Part shown: one piece after another, positions 4,980-13,378 of the stretch
How positions within the stretch are numbered: the first letter of the stretch is position 1
Layout of the letters: each line of letters opens with the position of its first letter
Assembly (NCBI GenBank): GCA_021793635.1
Contig: JAJYSI010000030.1
Span: 1 to 13,853, forward strand
Source: Bacteroidota bacterium
GTDB taxonomy: Bacteria > Bacteroidota > Ignavibacteria > Ignavibacteriales > Ignavibacteriaceae
DNA length: 13,853 nucleotides
Reading direction: 5' to 3'
Translations under genes and position numbers: made by a program
The notes under the pieces: model-generated
Databases searched by the model: none
Seen by the model: only the letters and a program-made list of their open reading frames with translations
Told to the model about the DNA's origin: nothing

Positions 4980-6827
4980 ATGAAAATTGAAAGATTTTTA
5001 GAAAACAAAAAGTTTGCAGAATCAAATAGTGCTGCTCTTCCACCTCGCTCAGAAATAGATGAAAAATATAAATGGGACTTATCTCATATTTATACCAATG
5101 AAAATCTTTGGGATGAAGATTTCAAATGGATTGAAAACAATCTTATCAATTATAAAAAGTTTGAAGGCAAGCTTTCTTACAGCGCAGAAGAATTATTGGA
5201 ATGCTTGCGCTTTGATGATAGCATCGAAAAAAAGCTAGAACGCCTTCATCTTTATGCCTCGCTTTCAAAAGATAGCAATATGAAAGATACAAAATATCAA
5301 GCGATGGACGACCGTGTCATGAATTTGTTTACAAGGGTCTCAACGGCAAGTTCCTTTATCAAACCTGAAATATTATCAATTCCTGAAGATAATATTTGGC
5401 AAATGCTAAACAGCCTTAATGAATTAAAAGTCTATAAGCATTTGTTTGAAGACCTTATTAGGACAAAAATCCACACCCTTGATAAAGAAAAAGAAGAATT
5501 GCTAGCGCTATCCGGAGAAATTTCTTTAACACCTTACAATACATATTCAATTTTAACAAATGCAGATTTTCGCTTTCCTAAAATTATTGATGAGGACGGG
5601 AAAGACTTAGAGCTGTCCCACGCACGTTATTCTTCAGCGATGCACTCAAATGACCGGCAATATAGGGAAAGGGCCTTCAAGAACTATCTTTTGAATTATA
5701 AGGACTATGCAAATACATTTTCCGTTTTATTTAACGGAAACCTTAAAGCAAATATTTTTAATGCAAAAGCAAGAAAATATAGGTCGGTGCGGGAAGCTTC
5801 ACTCGATAAAAACAATATCCCAATTTCGGTTTACGATAAACTGATCGAATCCGCAAATAATAATTTAACCCCTCTTCACCGTTGGGCGTCCTTGAAAAAA
5901 AAATTGATGAACTTAGATGAACTCCATCCTTATGATGTTTATGTTACACTTTTTCCTTCTAATTCAGAGAAAAAATATTCTTATGAAGACGCAAAGGAAA
6001 TTGTTATTCAATCTCTTAAAGTTTTAGGCGATGATTATCTTGCCAACCTAAAAAATGCTTTTAATAATCGATGGATTGATGTATTTGAAACTGCCGCAAA
6101 AAGAAGCGGCGCTTATTCTTCAGGTACTACCTTTGGGGTGCATCCTTATGTGTTACTAAATTGGGGGGGACTGTTGAACGATGTATTTACTCTTGCTCAT
6201 GAAATGGGGCATAATATGCATTCATTTTATACAGGCAATAACCAGCCATATCCTTATGCAAACTATACTATATTTTTAGCTGAAGTTGCTTCAACTTTTA
6301 ATGAGTCTCTTTTGCTTGATTTCTTAATCGAAAATTCAGCATCCAAAGAAGAAAAGCTTAACCTGCTTGAAAAATATTTGAATAATATTACTGCTACTTT
6401 TTATCGCCAGACTATGTTCGCTGAATTCGAAATGATGAGCTATGAAATGACTGAGCGAGGTGAAGCATTAACTGCGGATTCTTTGTGTAAAATGTATAGT
6501 GATGTTTATAAAAAATACTGGGGATCCGAAATGGTCGTTGATGAAGAAGAAAAATATACTTGGGCACGAATCCCTCACTTCTATTATAATTTTTATGTTT
6601 ATCAATACGCAACGGGGTTTGCTGCTTCTGAAATCCTTGCACAAAAAGTAAAGTCTAATGGTAAAGAAGCAGTCGATAAGTATTTAAAATTCTTAAAGTC
6701 AGGAAGTTCCGGCTATTCAATAAATATTCTAAAAGCTGCTGGCGTGAATATGAATTCTGAAGAACCTGTTAATGCTACCACACAAAAAATGGATAAAATA
6801 ATTAGTGAAATTGAATCTCTTATTTAA
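4980..6827 (+). CDS. pepF: Oligoendopeptidase F (M3B metallopeptidase)
   Basis: This 615-residue cytoplasmic zinc peptidase is the usual length for the PepF/M3B family, which cuts short peptides (about 7-17 residues) during peptide turnover. The zinc site is complete: His407-Glu408-Met-Gly-His411 (LAHEMGHNMHSFY), with Glu435 in LAEVASTFNE as third ligand 24 residues on. Other family marks are the N-terminal RSEIDEKYKWDLSHIY opening, the SGTTFGVHPYVLLNW segment before the zinc site and the C-terminal FYVYQYATGFAASEILA tract with conserved tyrosines. ATG 4980 is preceded by AGAGGAAA (4963-4970) at a normal distance. There is no signal peptide or membrane segment. The gene stands alone after the mobile-element debris; the next gene is 86 bases downstream in the same direction and could be co-transcribed, though paired palindromes in the gap suggest separate control. 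Confidence 0.95.
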   Translation: MKIERFLENKKFAESNSAALPPRSEIDEKYKWDLSHIYTNENLWDEDFKWIENNLINYKKFEGKLSYSAEELLECLRFDDSIEKKLERLHLYASLSKDSNMKDTKYQAMDDRVMNLFTRVSTASSFIKPEILSIPEDNIWQMLNSLNELKVYKHLFEDLIRTKIHTLDKEKEELLALSGEISLTPYNTYSILTNADFRFPKIIDEDGKDLELSHARYSSAMHSNDRQYRERAFKNYLLNYKDYANTFSVLFNGNLKANIFNAKARKYRSVREASLDKNNIPISVYDKLIESANNNLTPLHRWASLKKKLMNLDELHPYDVYVTLFPSNSEKKYSYEDAKEIVIQSLKVLGDDYLANLKNAFNNRWIDVFETAAKRSGAYSSGTTFGVHPYVLLNWGGLLNDVFTLAHEMGHNMHSFYTGNNQPYPYANYTIFLAEVASTFNESLLLDFLIENSASKEEKLNLLEKYLNNITATFYRQTMFAEFEMMSYEMTERGEALTADSLCKMYSDVYKKYWGSEMVVDEEEKYTWARIPHFYYNFYVYQYATGFAASEILAQKVKSNGKEAVDKYLKFLKSGSSGYSINILKAAGVNMNSEEPVNATTQKMDKIISEIESLI

Positions 6828-6862
6828 CAATAAACTAAAGCTGAATTATAACTAACAAATAT

Positions 6863-6896
6863 TTCTATAATAAGTTACTATAGAATAATCTATTCT
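6863..6896. promoter_or_regulatory. Two overlapping inverted repeats upstream of the GMP reductase gene (possible operator)
   Basis: TTCTATA (6863-6869) and TATAGAA (6879-6885) form a perfect 7-bp inverted repeat across 9 bases. AGAATA (6882-6887) and TATTCT (6891-6896) form a second perfect 6-bp dyad across 3 bases, sharing the AGAA half-site. Three related half-sites (TTCTA, TAGAA, TATTCT) in 34 bases, ending 17 bases before the start codon, could be a repressor site or alternative hairpins. AT-rich chance is possible. Confidence 0.3.
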
Positions 6897-6913
6897 GAAA
6901 AGGAAATACTGCA

Positions 6914-7930
6914 ATGAAAATTTATTCAAAGACCCAACTGACCGAACACCATCAATCTTTGACTTATGATGATATAAGTTTAATACCTACCGAAATATCG
7001 CGAATCCGCTCGCGTACCGAAACAATTACTGCTACTGAATTTTTAGGTATGAACCTGGCGCTTCCGGTTGTTTCAAGCCCTATGGATACTGTGACCGGCT
7101 TGGAGATGGCAAAGGAATTGACAAAGCTTGCCTGTCTTGGAATTCTAAACCGGTTTGATAGCTCACTTGAAGAAATTTTGAAAGATGAAGGAAACGGAAA
7201 CCAGGTAAAAGCAGTTTCGGTAGCGCTAAATACTCCATTAGATATAATTCATCAGCTTGCTGAGCATCAAAATATAATTTGTATTGATACTGCAAATGCA
7301 AACAATAATGAAGTGCTTCATAAGACTGAAGAAATAAAAAATAAAATTAATGTAAATCTTGTCGTAGGGAATATTGCGCATGGATCCACTTTAAAGCAGC
7401 TTGTAGACGCGGGCGCAGATGCTGTGCGTGTTGGAATTGGAAGCGGAAGTGTTTGTACTACTTCAATTCAAACCGGGATAGGAATAGGGCAGGTCTCTTC
7501 TTTGCTTAACGTTTTGTTTGCTCGCGATGAAAAGAAATTGAAAATAAAAATAATTGCGGACGGCGGGATTAAAAGCCCTGGTGATATTGCTAAAGCTATT
7601 GCCCTTGGTGCTGATGTCGTAATGCTTGGCAGAATGTTATCCGGCACACGTGAAACTCCCGGCGAGGTAATAAAATATAGTGGTCAGCTTTGGAAAAAAT
7701 ACCGTGGTTCCGCTTCCTTCGGAGTTAAAATGAGAAACGAGTTTATCGAAGGGGAAGAAACTATGGTTGCTTATAAAGGCGTGGTTAAAAATGTAATCGA
7801 TAGCATCTCAGATGGCCTGAAGAGCTCCATGAGTTATATGAATTGTTTTAATCTTGATGAATTACGAAGAATTGAAACCTTTGCGGTTTTAAGCAATAGC
7901 TCCTATTTGGAAAGATTACCCAAAATATAA
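6914..7930 (+). CDS. guaC: IMPDH/GMP reductase family enzyme without CBS domains, probably GMP reductase
   Basis: The 338-residue TIM barrel belongs to the IMP dehydrogenase/GMP reductase family: LTYDDISLIP and SSPMDTV near the N-terminus, catalytic-loop Cys181 in GSGSVCTT, the phosphate site IADGGIKSPGDIAKA (214-228) and GADVVMLGRMLSG (232-244), and a C-terminal YKGVVKNVIDSISDGLKSSM. The barrel runs without the roughly 120-residue CBS pair of IMPDH. The flap between YRGSASFG and YKG is short and lacks the Arg-Tyr pair IMPDH uses for hydrolysis; EGEETMVAYKG aligns with the reductase EGKTVEVPFKG. Reduction of GMP to IMP with NADPH (purine salvage) is therefore favoured over IMPDH activity. Unusual are Ser184 where CTTR is common and IGIGQ where a GYPQ-like turn is usual. 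AAAAGGAAA (6898-6905) supports ATG 6914. Family certain, exact activity probable. Confidence 0.7.
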   Translation: MKIYSKTQLTEHHQSLTYDDISLIPTEISRIRSRTETITATEFLGMNLALPVVSSPMDTVTGLEMAKELTKLACLGILNRFDSSLEEILKDEGNGNQVKAVSVALNTPLDIIHQLAEHQNIICIDTANANNNEVLHKTEEIKNKINVNLVVGNIAHGSTLKQLVDAGADAVRVGIGSGSVCTTSIQTGIGIGQVSSLLNVLFARDEKKLKIKIIADGGIKSPGDIAKAIALGADVVMLGRMLSGTRETPGEVIKYSGQLWKKYRGSASFGVKMRNEFIEGEETMVAYKGVVKNVIDSISDGLKSSMSYMNCFNLDELRRIETFAVLSNSSYLERLPKI

Positions 7931-7933
7931 ATT

Positions 7934-8722
7934 TTAAGACGAAAGTCCTTTCTTCAACGCTGCTACAAGCTTAAGAGTATTGCTATATGATTTGTCGTCA
8001 TTCATCAACGATTTAATGACTGCGCTGCCTACAATTATCCCCTGGCAGTAAGGAGCAAATGCCCTTGCATCATTTTCGTTAGAAATTCCGAATCCGACGA
8101 GCGTGTTATTTTTCTTAGCAATCAAATTAGTTCGTTTAATAAAATCAAGACTTGCAGATTTTCCTTTTTGTTGAGCGCCGGTTGTTCCGCTTACGGAAAC
8201 GCAGTAAAGAAATCCGCTGCTTTTCTCATCAATAGCTTTGATTCTATCATTTGACGTGGTAGGTGTAATTAGTAAAATTGTATCAAGATCCACAAAATGA
8301 TCTTTGAAGAAATTATCATATTCTTCTATGGGAACATCGGGAATAATTACTCCGTTTACTCCGGCAGATTTTGCATTTTTAGCAAATTTATTCATACCGT
8401 AAGAAAGAACAGGATTAGCATATCCCATCATAATTAAAGGCTTTTCAGTACCTTCACGAATTTTCCTTACTAAGTTAAAGGTCTCCTTTAAGTTTATTCC
8501 ATTTTCAATTGCAATCTGAGATGAATGTTGTATAACCGGTCCATCTGCCAGCGGGTCGCTGAACGGAAATCCGATTTCAAGCATATCAGCGCCTGAATCC
8601 AAAATCTTAATTGCGAGATCAACAAAATTATCTTTATCAGGGAATCCTGCTGTCAGAAATATTGAAAGCACCTTTTCGTTTGTTTTATTTTTTTTTGAAA
8701 TATAATCTGCAATGATTGACAT
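7934..8722 (-). CDS. trpA: Tryptophan synthase alpha subunit
   Basis: This 262-residue TIM-barrel subunit cleaves indole-3-glycerol phosphate to indole and glyceraldehyde 3-phosphate, passing indole to TrpB through a tunnel. The catalytic residues fall at the classic positions Glu49 (MLEIGFPFSDP) and Asp60 (PLADGP). Also visible are the PTTS loop 6 segment (LLITPTTSNDRI), GTTGA (loop binding substrate phosphate) and VGFGIS / GIIVGSAVIK near the C-terminus. Length is normal. The ATG directly follows the trpB stop codon with no spacer, using an AGGATA inside the end of trpB as ribosome site, so translation is coupled. It is the last gene of the operon; its stop lies 3 bases from the stop of the oppositely oriented GMP reductase gene, with no obvious terminator between. 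Confidence 0.97.
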   Translation of the reverse strand: MSIIADYISKKNKTNEKVLSIFLTAGFPDKDNFVDLAIKILDSGADMLEIGFPFSDPLADGPVIQHSSQIAIENGINLKETFNLVRKIREGTEKPLIMMGYANPVLSYGMNKFAKNAKSAGVNGVIIPDVPIEEYDNFFKDHFVDLDTILLITPTTSNDRIKAIDEKSSGFLYCVSVSGTTGAQQKGKSASLDFIKRTNLIAKKNNTLVGFGISNENDARAFAPYCQGIIVGSAVIKSLMNDDKSYSNTLKLVAALKKGLSS

Positions 8723-9922
8723 TTAATATCCTAAACTATTTCTGATTGTGTTCAAATCTTTATCCCCTCTGCCGCTGACGTTTACTATAATAATTTCTTC
8801 TTTAGCAGTCTTCGGCATGAGATAATTTAAGTAAGCTATTGCGTGTGCGGATTCCAGGGCGGGAATGATGCCCTCCTTCCGTGAAAGCAATTCCGTTGCT
8901 TTAATTGCTTCATCATCTGTTACGGAAAAATAATCAGCAATTATTTCATCCTTTAAGAAACTGTGCTCGGGACCAACGCCCGGATAATCCAATCCCGCAG
9001 AGATTGAATGAACCTCCGAAACTTGCCCTTCATCATTTTGAAGTAAATAAGTTTTCATCCCTTGAAATATTCCTTCTCTACCGAGTGTTAAAGTTGCACA
9101 ATGCTTGCTGGTATTTATTCCGTAGCCGGCAGCTTCAACACCAATTAATTTTACACCGGAATTTATAAAAGGAAAGAAAATTCCTATCGCATTACTTCCG
9201 CCACCGACGCAGGCAACAATATAATCAGGCAATCTTCCCTCAACCTTTTGAATTTGTTCTTTTGCCTCGATGCCGATTACTGACTGAAAGTTTCTTACTA
9301 TCATAGGGTATGGGTGGGGACCAACAACAGAACCAATTATATAATGAGTATCCTTAACATTGGTTACCCAGTCGCGGATAGCTTCGTTAGTTGCATCTTT
9401 AAGAGTTTTACTTCCGGATGAAACTGGAATAACTTCTGCACCGAGTAGTTTCATTCTGAATACATTTAAACTCTGCCGTTCAATGTCAACCTCCCCCATA
9501 TAAATGAAACATTTCAAACCAAATTTAGCACAAACAGTTGCGACGGCAACTCCGTGCTGACCGGCGCCGGTTTCTGCTATTATTCTTGTTTTACCTAGTT
9601 TTTTTGCAAGCAGGATTTGTCCAAGTGCATTATTAATTTTATGTGCCCCGGTGTGGCAAAGATCTTCTCGTTTTAAGTAAATTTTACCCCGGTTAAAATA
9701 ATTAGTCAAACCTTCTGCAAAGGTTAATGGTGTCGGTCTACCGGAATATTCTTTATTGAGTTTATTTAATTCATCATGAAATTGAGGATCTTCATTAAGT
9801 TCATTATAAATGTTTTCTAATTCTTGCAGCGGAGTAATTAGAGTTTCCGGTACAAATTTACCGCCGTATTTACCGAATCTTCCGTTAACGTCCGGAAAAT
9901 TGTAGTTAGTTGATTGAGACAT
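8723..9922 (-). CDS. trpB: Tryptophan synthase beta subunit
   Basis: This 399-residue pyridoxal-phosphate enzyme condenses indole with serine to form tryptophan, in an alpha2-beta2 complex with TrpA. The cofactor lysine is Lys95 in [13 protein letters not shown]. The [10 protein letters not shown] segment binds the serine carboxylate, and [12 protein letters not shown] is the glycine loop holding the cofactor phosphate. The N-terminal [14 protein letters not shown] and C-terminal SGRGDKDL are TrpB1 (classic, TrpA-dependent) hallmarks rather than TrpB2. Its start overlaps the end of the DAHP synthase gene by 17 bases, and no strong ribosome site precedes it, so translation probably depends on ribosomes finishing the upstream gene. 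Length and all core motifs are intact. Confidence 0.98.
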   Translation of the reverse strand: MSQSTNYNFPDVNGRFGKYGGKFVPETLITPLQELENIYNELNEDPQFHDELNKLNKEYSGRPTPLTFAEGLTNYFNRGKIYLKREDLCHTGAHKINNALGQILLAKKLGKTRIIAETGAGQHGVAVATVCAKFGLKCFIYMGEVDIERQSLNVFRMKLLGAEVIPVSSGSKTLKDATNEAIRDWVTNVKDTHYIIGSVVGPHPYPMIVRNFQSVIGIEAKEQIQKVEGRLPDYIVACVGGGSNAIGIFFPFINSGVKLIGVEAAGYGINTSKHCATLTLGREGIFQGMKTYLLQNDEGQVSEVHSISAGLDYPGVGPEHSFLKDEIIADYFSVTDDEAIKATELLSRKEGIIPALESAHAIAYLNYLMPKTAKEEIIIVNVSGRGDKDLNTIRNSLGY

Positions 9923-10940
9923 AATTTCCCATTTTCTTGTTTACTATCGGAGCAAGTTGGCTTAGTTTGTCAAGAAGAATCTTAAAGTTCTTGGGTGTTA
10001 ACGATTGAAAACCATCCGACAATGCTTTATCGGGATGATTATGTACTTCAATTATCAACCCGTCTGCTCCGGCTGCAACTGCTGCAAGAGCCATTGGAGG
10101 AACTTTGTCGGCAATTCCTATTCCATGAGAAGGATCTACAAAAATAGGGAGATGTGAATTCTTTTTTATCATTGGAACTGCATTTAGGTCAAGTGTATTT
10201 CTTGTCATCGTTTCGAAAGTTCTAATCCCTCTCTCACATAGAATTACATTATAGTTCCCTTCCGATAATATATATTCAGCGCTCATCAGTAAGTCTTCAA
10301 TTGTCGCAGCTAACCCTCTTTTAAGAAGCACCGGGTTAGAAAGTTTTCCAACTTCTTCGAGTAAAGAAAAGTTTTGCATATTTCGAGCGCCGATTTGAAT
10401 GATGTCGGAGCATTCAGAAATAAGCGGAAGGGTAGTAGTATCCTTTGCTTCCGTAACAATCAGCATTCCAAGTTCTTTCCGAACATCGGCAAGATATTCT
10501 AATCCTTTTTCTTTCAATCCTTGAAAAGAATATGGACTTGACCTCGGTTTATAAGCGCCCGCTCTAAAATATTTTATTCCCATTTCTTTAAGCTCACCCG
10601 CAATATCGAACAGTTGCTGTCGGCTTTCGACAGAACAGGGTCCGGCGATTACAGTAAGCTCCTGAGTACCTATCGGTGAATCGTCAATATTGATAATAGT
10701 ATCCTGAGATTTCATTTCTCTGCTGACTAATTTGTAAGGCTTTGAAACTCGCACAACATCTTCGACAGAATCCATAGTTAAAAATTCTTCTTCAGAAAGT
10801 TTATTCGTTTGCCCGGTTACTCCTATTGCAATTTTGAAATTCCCGGTAATTAAATGAGCCTTACAATTTTCCGCAAGGATTTTTTCCTTAACTTTTTCCA
10901 CATCAGCTTGAGGCGCATTTAGTTTCATCATGATGACCAT
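9906..10940 (-). CDS. aroF: DAHP synthase, type I-beta with N-terminal ferredoxin-like regulatory domain
   Basis: The enzyme joins phosphoenolpyruvate and erythrose 4-phosphate to make DAHP, the first step of the shikimate pathway. Residues 1-70 ([17 protein letters not shown] onward) form the ferredoxin-like domain found in Thermotoga-type enzymes, where it mediates feedback inhibition. The barrel follows: GPCSVES (100-106), [12 protein letters not shown] (130-141), QIGARNMQN (182-190), [13 protein letters not shown] and FVDPSHGIG. The metal ligands fall at Cys102, His272, Glu298 and Asp309, the same numbers I recall for T. maritima DAHPS. At 344 residues it is the expected length, with no fused chorismate mutase. 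AGGAG at 10947-10951, 6 bases before the ATG, supports this start although it lies 13 bases inside trpF. Being in the trp operon links aromatic precursor supply to tryptophan demand. Confidence 0.94.
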   Translation of the reverse strand: MVIMMKLNAPQADVEKVKEKILAENCKAHLITGNFKIAIGVTGQTNKLSEEEFLTMDSVEDVVRVSKPYKLVSREMKSQDTIINIDDSPIGTQELTVIAGPCSVESRQQLFDIAGELKEMGIKYFRAGAYKPRSSPYSFQGLKEKGLEYLADVRKELGMLIVTEAKDTTTLPLISECSDIIQIGARNMQNFSLLEEVGKLSNPVLLKRGLAATIEDLLMSAEYILSEGNYNVILCERGIRTFETMTRNTLDLNAVPMIKKNSHLPIFVDPSHGIGIADKVPPMALAAVAAGADGLIIEVHNHPDKALSDGFQSLTPKNFKILLDKLSQLAPIVNKKMGNYVSIN

Positions 10941-11554
10941 TTGTTACTCCTATATTTATTAAATTGATTAAAAAAATCCTTTATTTTCTTTTCATCCTTT
11001 TTCCCCGGTGATTTTTCCAAAGATGAAGATAAATCCACAGCAGCCGGTTTAATATTTTGGTATACATAGTCAATATTAAAAGAGGAAATTCCACCGGCAA
11101 GTATGACTTTATGTCTCAAATTTTCAGGAATGATGCCCCAGTTGAAATTTGTCCCCGTACCTCCAAATTCATTTTGAGAAAATGAGTCGAGGAGAAAATA
11201 ACTTTCATTAAAATTATTTAGAATGTTAAAATCAAAATCGTCTTTTATTCTGAAAGCCCTGATAATAGGAATATTAAGTTCTTCAATAGGAAGGACGGTG
11301 TAAGTATTATGAAGTTGAACCGCATTAAGCTTAACCAATCCTAAGATTTTATTTATGTCATCTTTTGGTTCATCTACAAATACTCCCACCTTCAACGTAA
11401 ATGGTGATAGGCGACTTATAATATTAGCAGCTTCGCTTGGAATAATATATCTTTTACTCTTTTTGTAAAAAATAAACCCCAATGCATTAGCCCCGCATTG
11501 TTCGCATAAAAGCGCATCTTCCAAATTTGTAATACCGCAAACTTTAACTTTCAT
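10928..11554 (-). CDS. trpF: Phosphoribosylanthranilate isomerase
   Basis: This 208-residue TIM barrel catalyses the Amadori rearrangement of phosphoribosylanthranilate to CdRP. The general base Cys6 lies in KVCGIT, and the general acid Asp123 in FLLDSFS, followed by the glycine-rich GGTGTNFNW loop. LAGGIS and AAVDLSSSLEKSPGKKD (phosphate site) complete the active site. Length is typical of a stand-alone monofunctional enzyme (about 200-210), not the TrpC-TrpF fusion of enterobacteria. The ATG overlaps the end of trpC by 11 bases, and its own end overlaps the DAHP synthase start by 13 bases. The insertion of the DAHP synthase gene between trpF and trpB interrupts the common trpFBA order. Confidence 0.96.
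   Translation of the reverse strand: MKVKVCGITNLEDALLCEQCGANALGFIFYKKSKRYIIPSEAANIISRLSPFTLKVGVFVDEPKDDINKILGLVKLNAVQLHNTYTVLPIEELNIPIIRAFRIKDDFDFNILNNFNESYFLLDSFSQNEFGGTGTNFNWGIIPENLRHKVILAGGISSFNIDYVYQNIKPAAVDLSSSLEKSPGKKDEKKIKDFFNQFNKYRSNKWSS
10947..10951 (-). promoter_or_regulatory. Strong ribosome binding site fixing the DAHP synthase start
   Basis: AGGAG on the - strand, inside the last codons of trpF, is 6 bases from ATG 10940. Most other internal starts of this operon lack such a clear site, so the DAHP synthase may be translated somewhat independently. It also favours the upstream Met over the nearby ATGATG pair. Confidence 0.6.
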
Positions 11555-12338
11555 TTGAACACCAGCTTTTTAATTCGGAAATCTTTGATTGTATATTGCC
11601 GGAACGCATGATAGACTCACCGACCAAAATTGCGTTTATATTTGAGCTTCGTAAAAAATCAATGTCTTCTTTATTCTGAATTCCACTTTCCGAAACAAGT
11701 ATTACTCCTTCGGGGATTAATCTGGATAGCCTTGTTGTTACACCTAAATCGACCTTAAAATCTTCCAGGTTCCTATTATTTATTCCTATAATTTCATTTA
11801 TCCCGAAATCAATTTTATCAAGCTGTTCTTCAGAATGAAGCTCAAGCAAAACCTCCAAACCGCATTCATAAGCAGCCGAAGATAATTCTTTAATCTGCCC
11901 ATTAGATAAAGCTTCCGCAATTAACAATATGATATCCGCGCCATTGGCTTTCGCTTCTATAATTTGGATTTCATCAATAATGAAATCTTTACGGAGAAGA
12001 GGAGACCGCTTAATTTTTGCGATGTCATTCAAGTATTGAATATTACCCTGGAAAAATTGCATATCTGTCAAAATGGAAACGGCGTTTACCCCGGCTTCAA
12101 AATAAGATTCGGCAATTTGAAGATGATCAAAATCTAATTTGATAATTCCTTTTGATGGGCTAGCCTTTTTTATCTCTGCAACGATCGAAATGTCTTTATT
12201 TTGCCTTACTTCATTTTTAAAGCTAAGAGATTTTGAATTAAAAAATTCTGAATTGCGAAATGAATCTATTGAAGATTCTTTCTTCAATTTTCGAACTTCT
12301 TCTTTCTTAGTCTTTAATATTGTGTCTAAAAAATTCAC
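11544..12338 (-). CDS. trpC: Indole-3-glycerol-phosphate synthase
   Basis: This 264-residue barrel closes the indole ring by decarboxylating CdRP to indole-3-glycerol phosphate. Family motifs appear in order: LDTILKTKKEEV at the N-terminus, VAEIKKASPSKG (Glu55, Lys57), LLRKDFIID (catalytic Lys117), LEVLLELHS, GINNRNLEDFKVDL and LVSESGI. Length is that of a monofunctional enzyme. The likely start is GTG at 12338: the frame has no ATG upstream, the family N-terminus aligns there, and an AGGA-containing stretch lies just before it. A 14-base gap from the trpD stop is the largest spacing between genes in the visible operon; the downstream end overlaps trpF by 11 bases. Confidence 0.96.
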   Translation of the reverse strand: MNFLDTILKTKKEEVRKLKKESSIDSFRNSEFFNSKSLSFKNEVRQNKDISIVAEIKKASPSKGIIKLDFDHLQIAESYFEAGVNAVSILTDMQFFQGNIQYLNDIAKIKRSPLLRKDFIIDEIQIIEAKANGADIILLIAEALSNGQIKELSSAAYECGLEVLLELHSEEQLDKIDFGINEIIGINNRNLEDFKVDLGVTTRLSRLIPEGVILVSESGIQNKEDIDFLRSSNINAILVGESIMRSGNIQSKISELKSWCSNES

Positions 12339-12352
12339 TCCTGCAAATCCTA

Positions 12353-13378
12353 TTAATTTGAAATTATTGTACTAAATTTTCTTAATTCATTAAGCTTGCC
12401 TAATGCGGCTCCGCTTCTTATTGAGTCCTCTGCCGCGTACTTGCACTCTTTCAAAGCTTTGGAGAAGTCGGCAGAATAAAGAGCCAAAGCAGCGTTGGCT
12501 GCCACTGTGTGATACGCTCCGTTTGTTTTTTTATTCTCGAAAATATCTAAGATAATCCGGGCATTATCCGCCGGAGTACCGCCTTTTATTGAACTAAAAT
12601 TTATTTTAGGGTAGCCAAATGTCTCGTTAGAAATAAAATATGACTTTATTTCTTCTCCTTGATTGAACTCATGAACCTCTGTAATATCACCAAGATAAAT
12701 TTCATCAAACTTTCCGCTTCCGCATAAGAAGCAAACTTTTTTTAGGTCAAGATATTTAGCTGCCTCAGACATGGTCTTTGAAGCTCGAGAATCGAAAACC
12801 CCTATCATTTGTTTTTTTACACCGGCAGGATTAGTCAACGGTCCAAGCATGTTAAAAACAGTTTTGATTCCTAATTCTTTTCTGACTGAAGCTGCAAATT
12901 TCATAGCCGGATGGTAATTCGGGGCAAACAAAAAAGTTATCCCAACTTCTCTTAATGCTTCTTCCGACTTTTCCTTTGAGAGATTTATATTTATTCCGAG
13001 CTCTTGCAAAACATCGGCGCTGCCACACTGACTTGAGATAGAACGGTTACCGTGTTTTGCAACTCTTACACCGGCTCCAGCTACTGCAAAAGAAGTTGCT
13101 GTTGAAATATTAAAACTTCCGGAATTATCACCGCCCGTCCCGCAAACATCTATAACATTCTCATCATCGCAATTAACCTTGATGCTTTTTTCCTTCATGG
13201 CTTTCACAAACCCGGCAATCTCTGTAGGAGATTCACCTTTTGATTTCAGTGCAATCAGAAATCCTGCAAGATGAGAGTTATTAACTTCTCCGCTCATAAT
13301 CTCGTCCATTGCGGAATAAGATTCTTCCAATGTCAAATCCTCTTTTTCCATTACTTTTTGTAGATATTCTTTTATCAT
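12353..13378 (-). CDS. trpD: Anthranilate phosphoribosyltransferase
   Basis: This enzyme transfers the phosphoribosyl group of PRPP to anthranilate. Counted from the ATG at 13378 (341 residues, normal for the family), the PRPP site is CGTGGD (79-84), followed by GSFNISTATSFAVAGAG, KHGNRSISSQCGSADVL (109-125; anthranilate/PRPP contacts) and FNMLGPLTNP. A longer reading from TTG at 13390 would add MVGI, but ATG 13378 is preferred: it gives MIKEYLQKV, which matches usual TrpD starts, and overlaps the trpG stop as ATGA, the classic arrangement for translational coupling. It is not fused to trpG, unlike in enterobacteria. Confidence 0.96.
   Translation of the reverse strand: MIKEYLQKVMEKEDLTLEESYSAMDEIMSGEVNNSHLAGFLIALKSKGESPTEIAGFVKAMKEKSIKVNCDDENVIDVCGTGGDNSGSFNISTATSFAVAGAGVRVAKHGNRSISSQCGSADVLQELGININLSKEKSEEALREVGITFLFAPNYHPAMKFAASVRKELGIKTVFNMLGPLTNPAGVKKQMIGVFDSRASKTMSEAAKYLDLKKVCFLCGSGKFDEIYLGDITEVHEFNQGEEIKSYFISNETFGYPKINFSSIKGGTPADNARIILDIFENKKTNGAYHTVAANAALALYSADFSKALKECKYAAEDSIRSGAALGKLNELRKFSTIISN

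Noticed and set aside
12139..12375. 78-codon + strand frame over the trpC 5' end
   Set aside because: It is antisense to trpC, which has complete motifs; there is no ribosome site or known domain. Similar frames at 6412-6642, 7080-7301 and 8905-9168 were rejected for the same reason.
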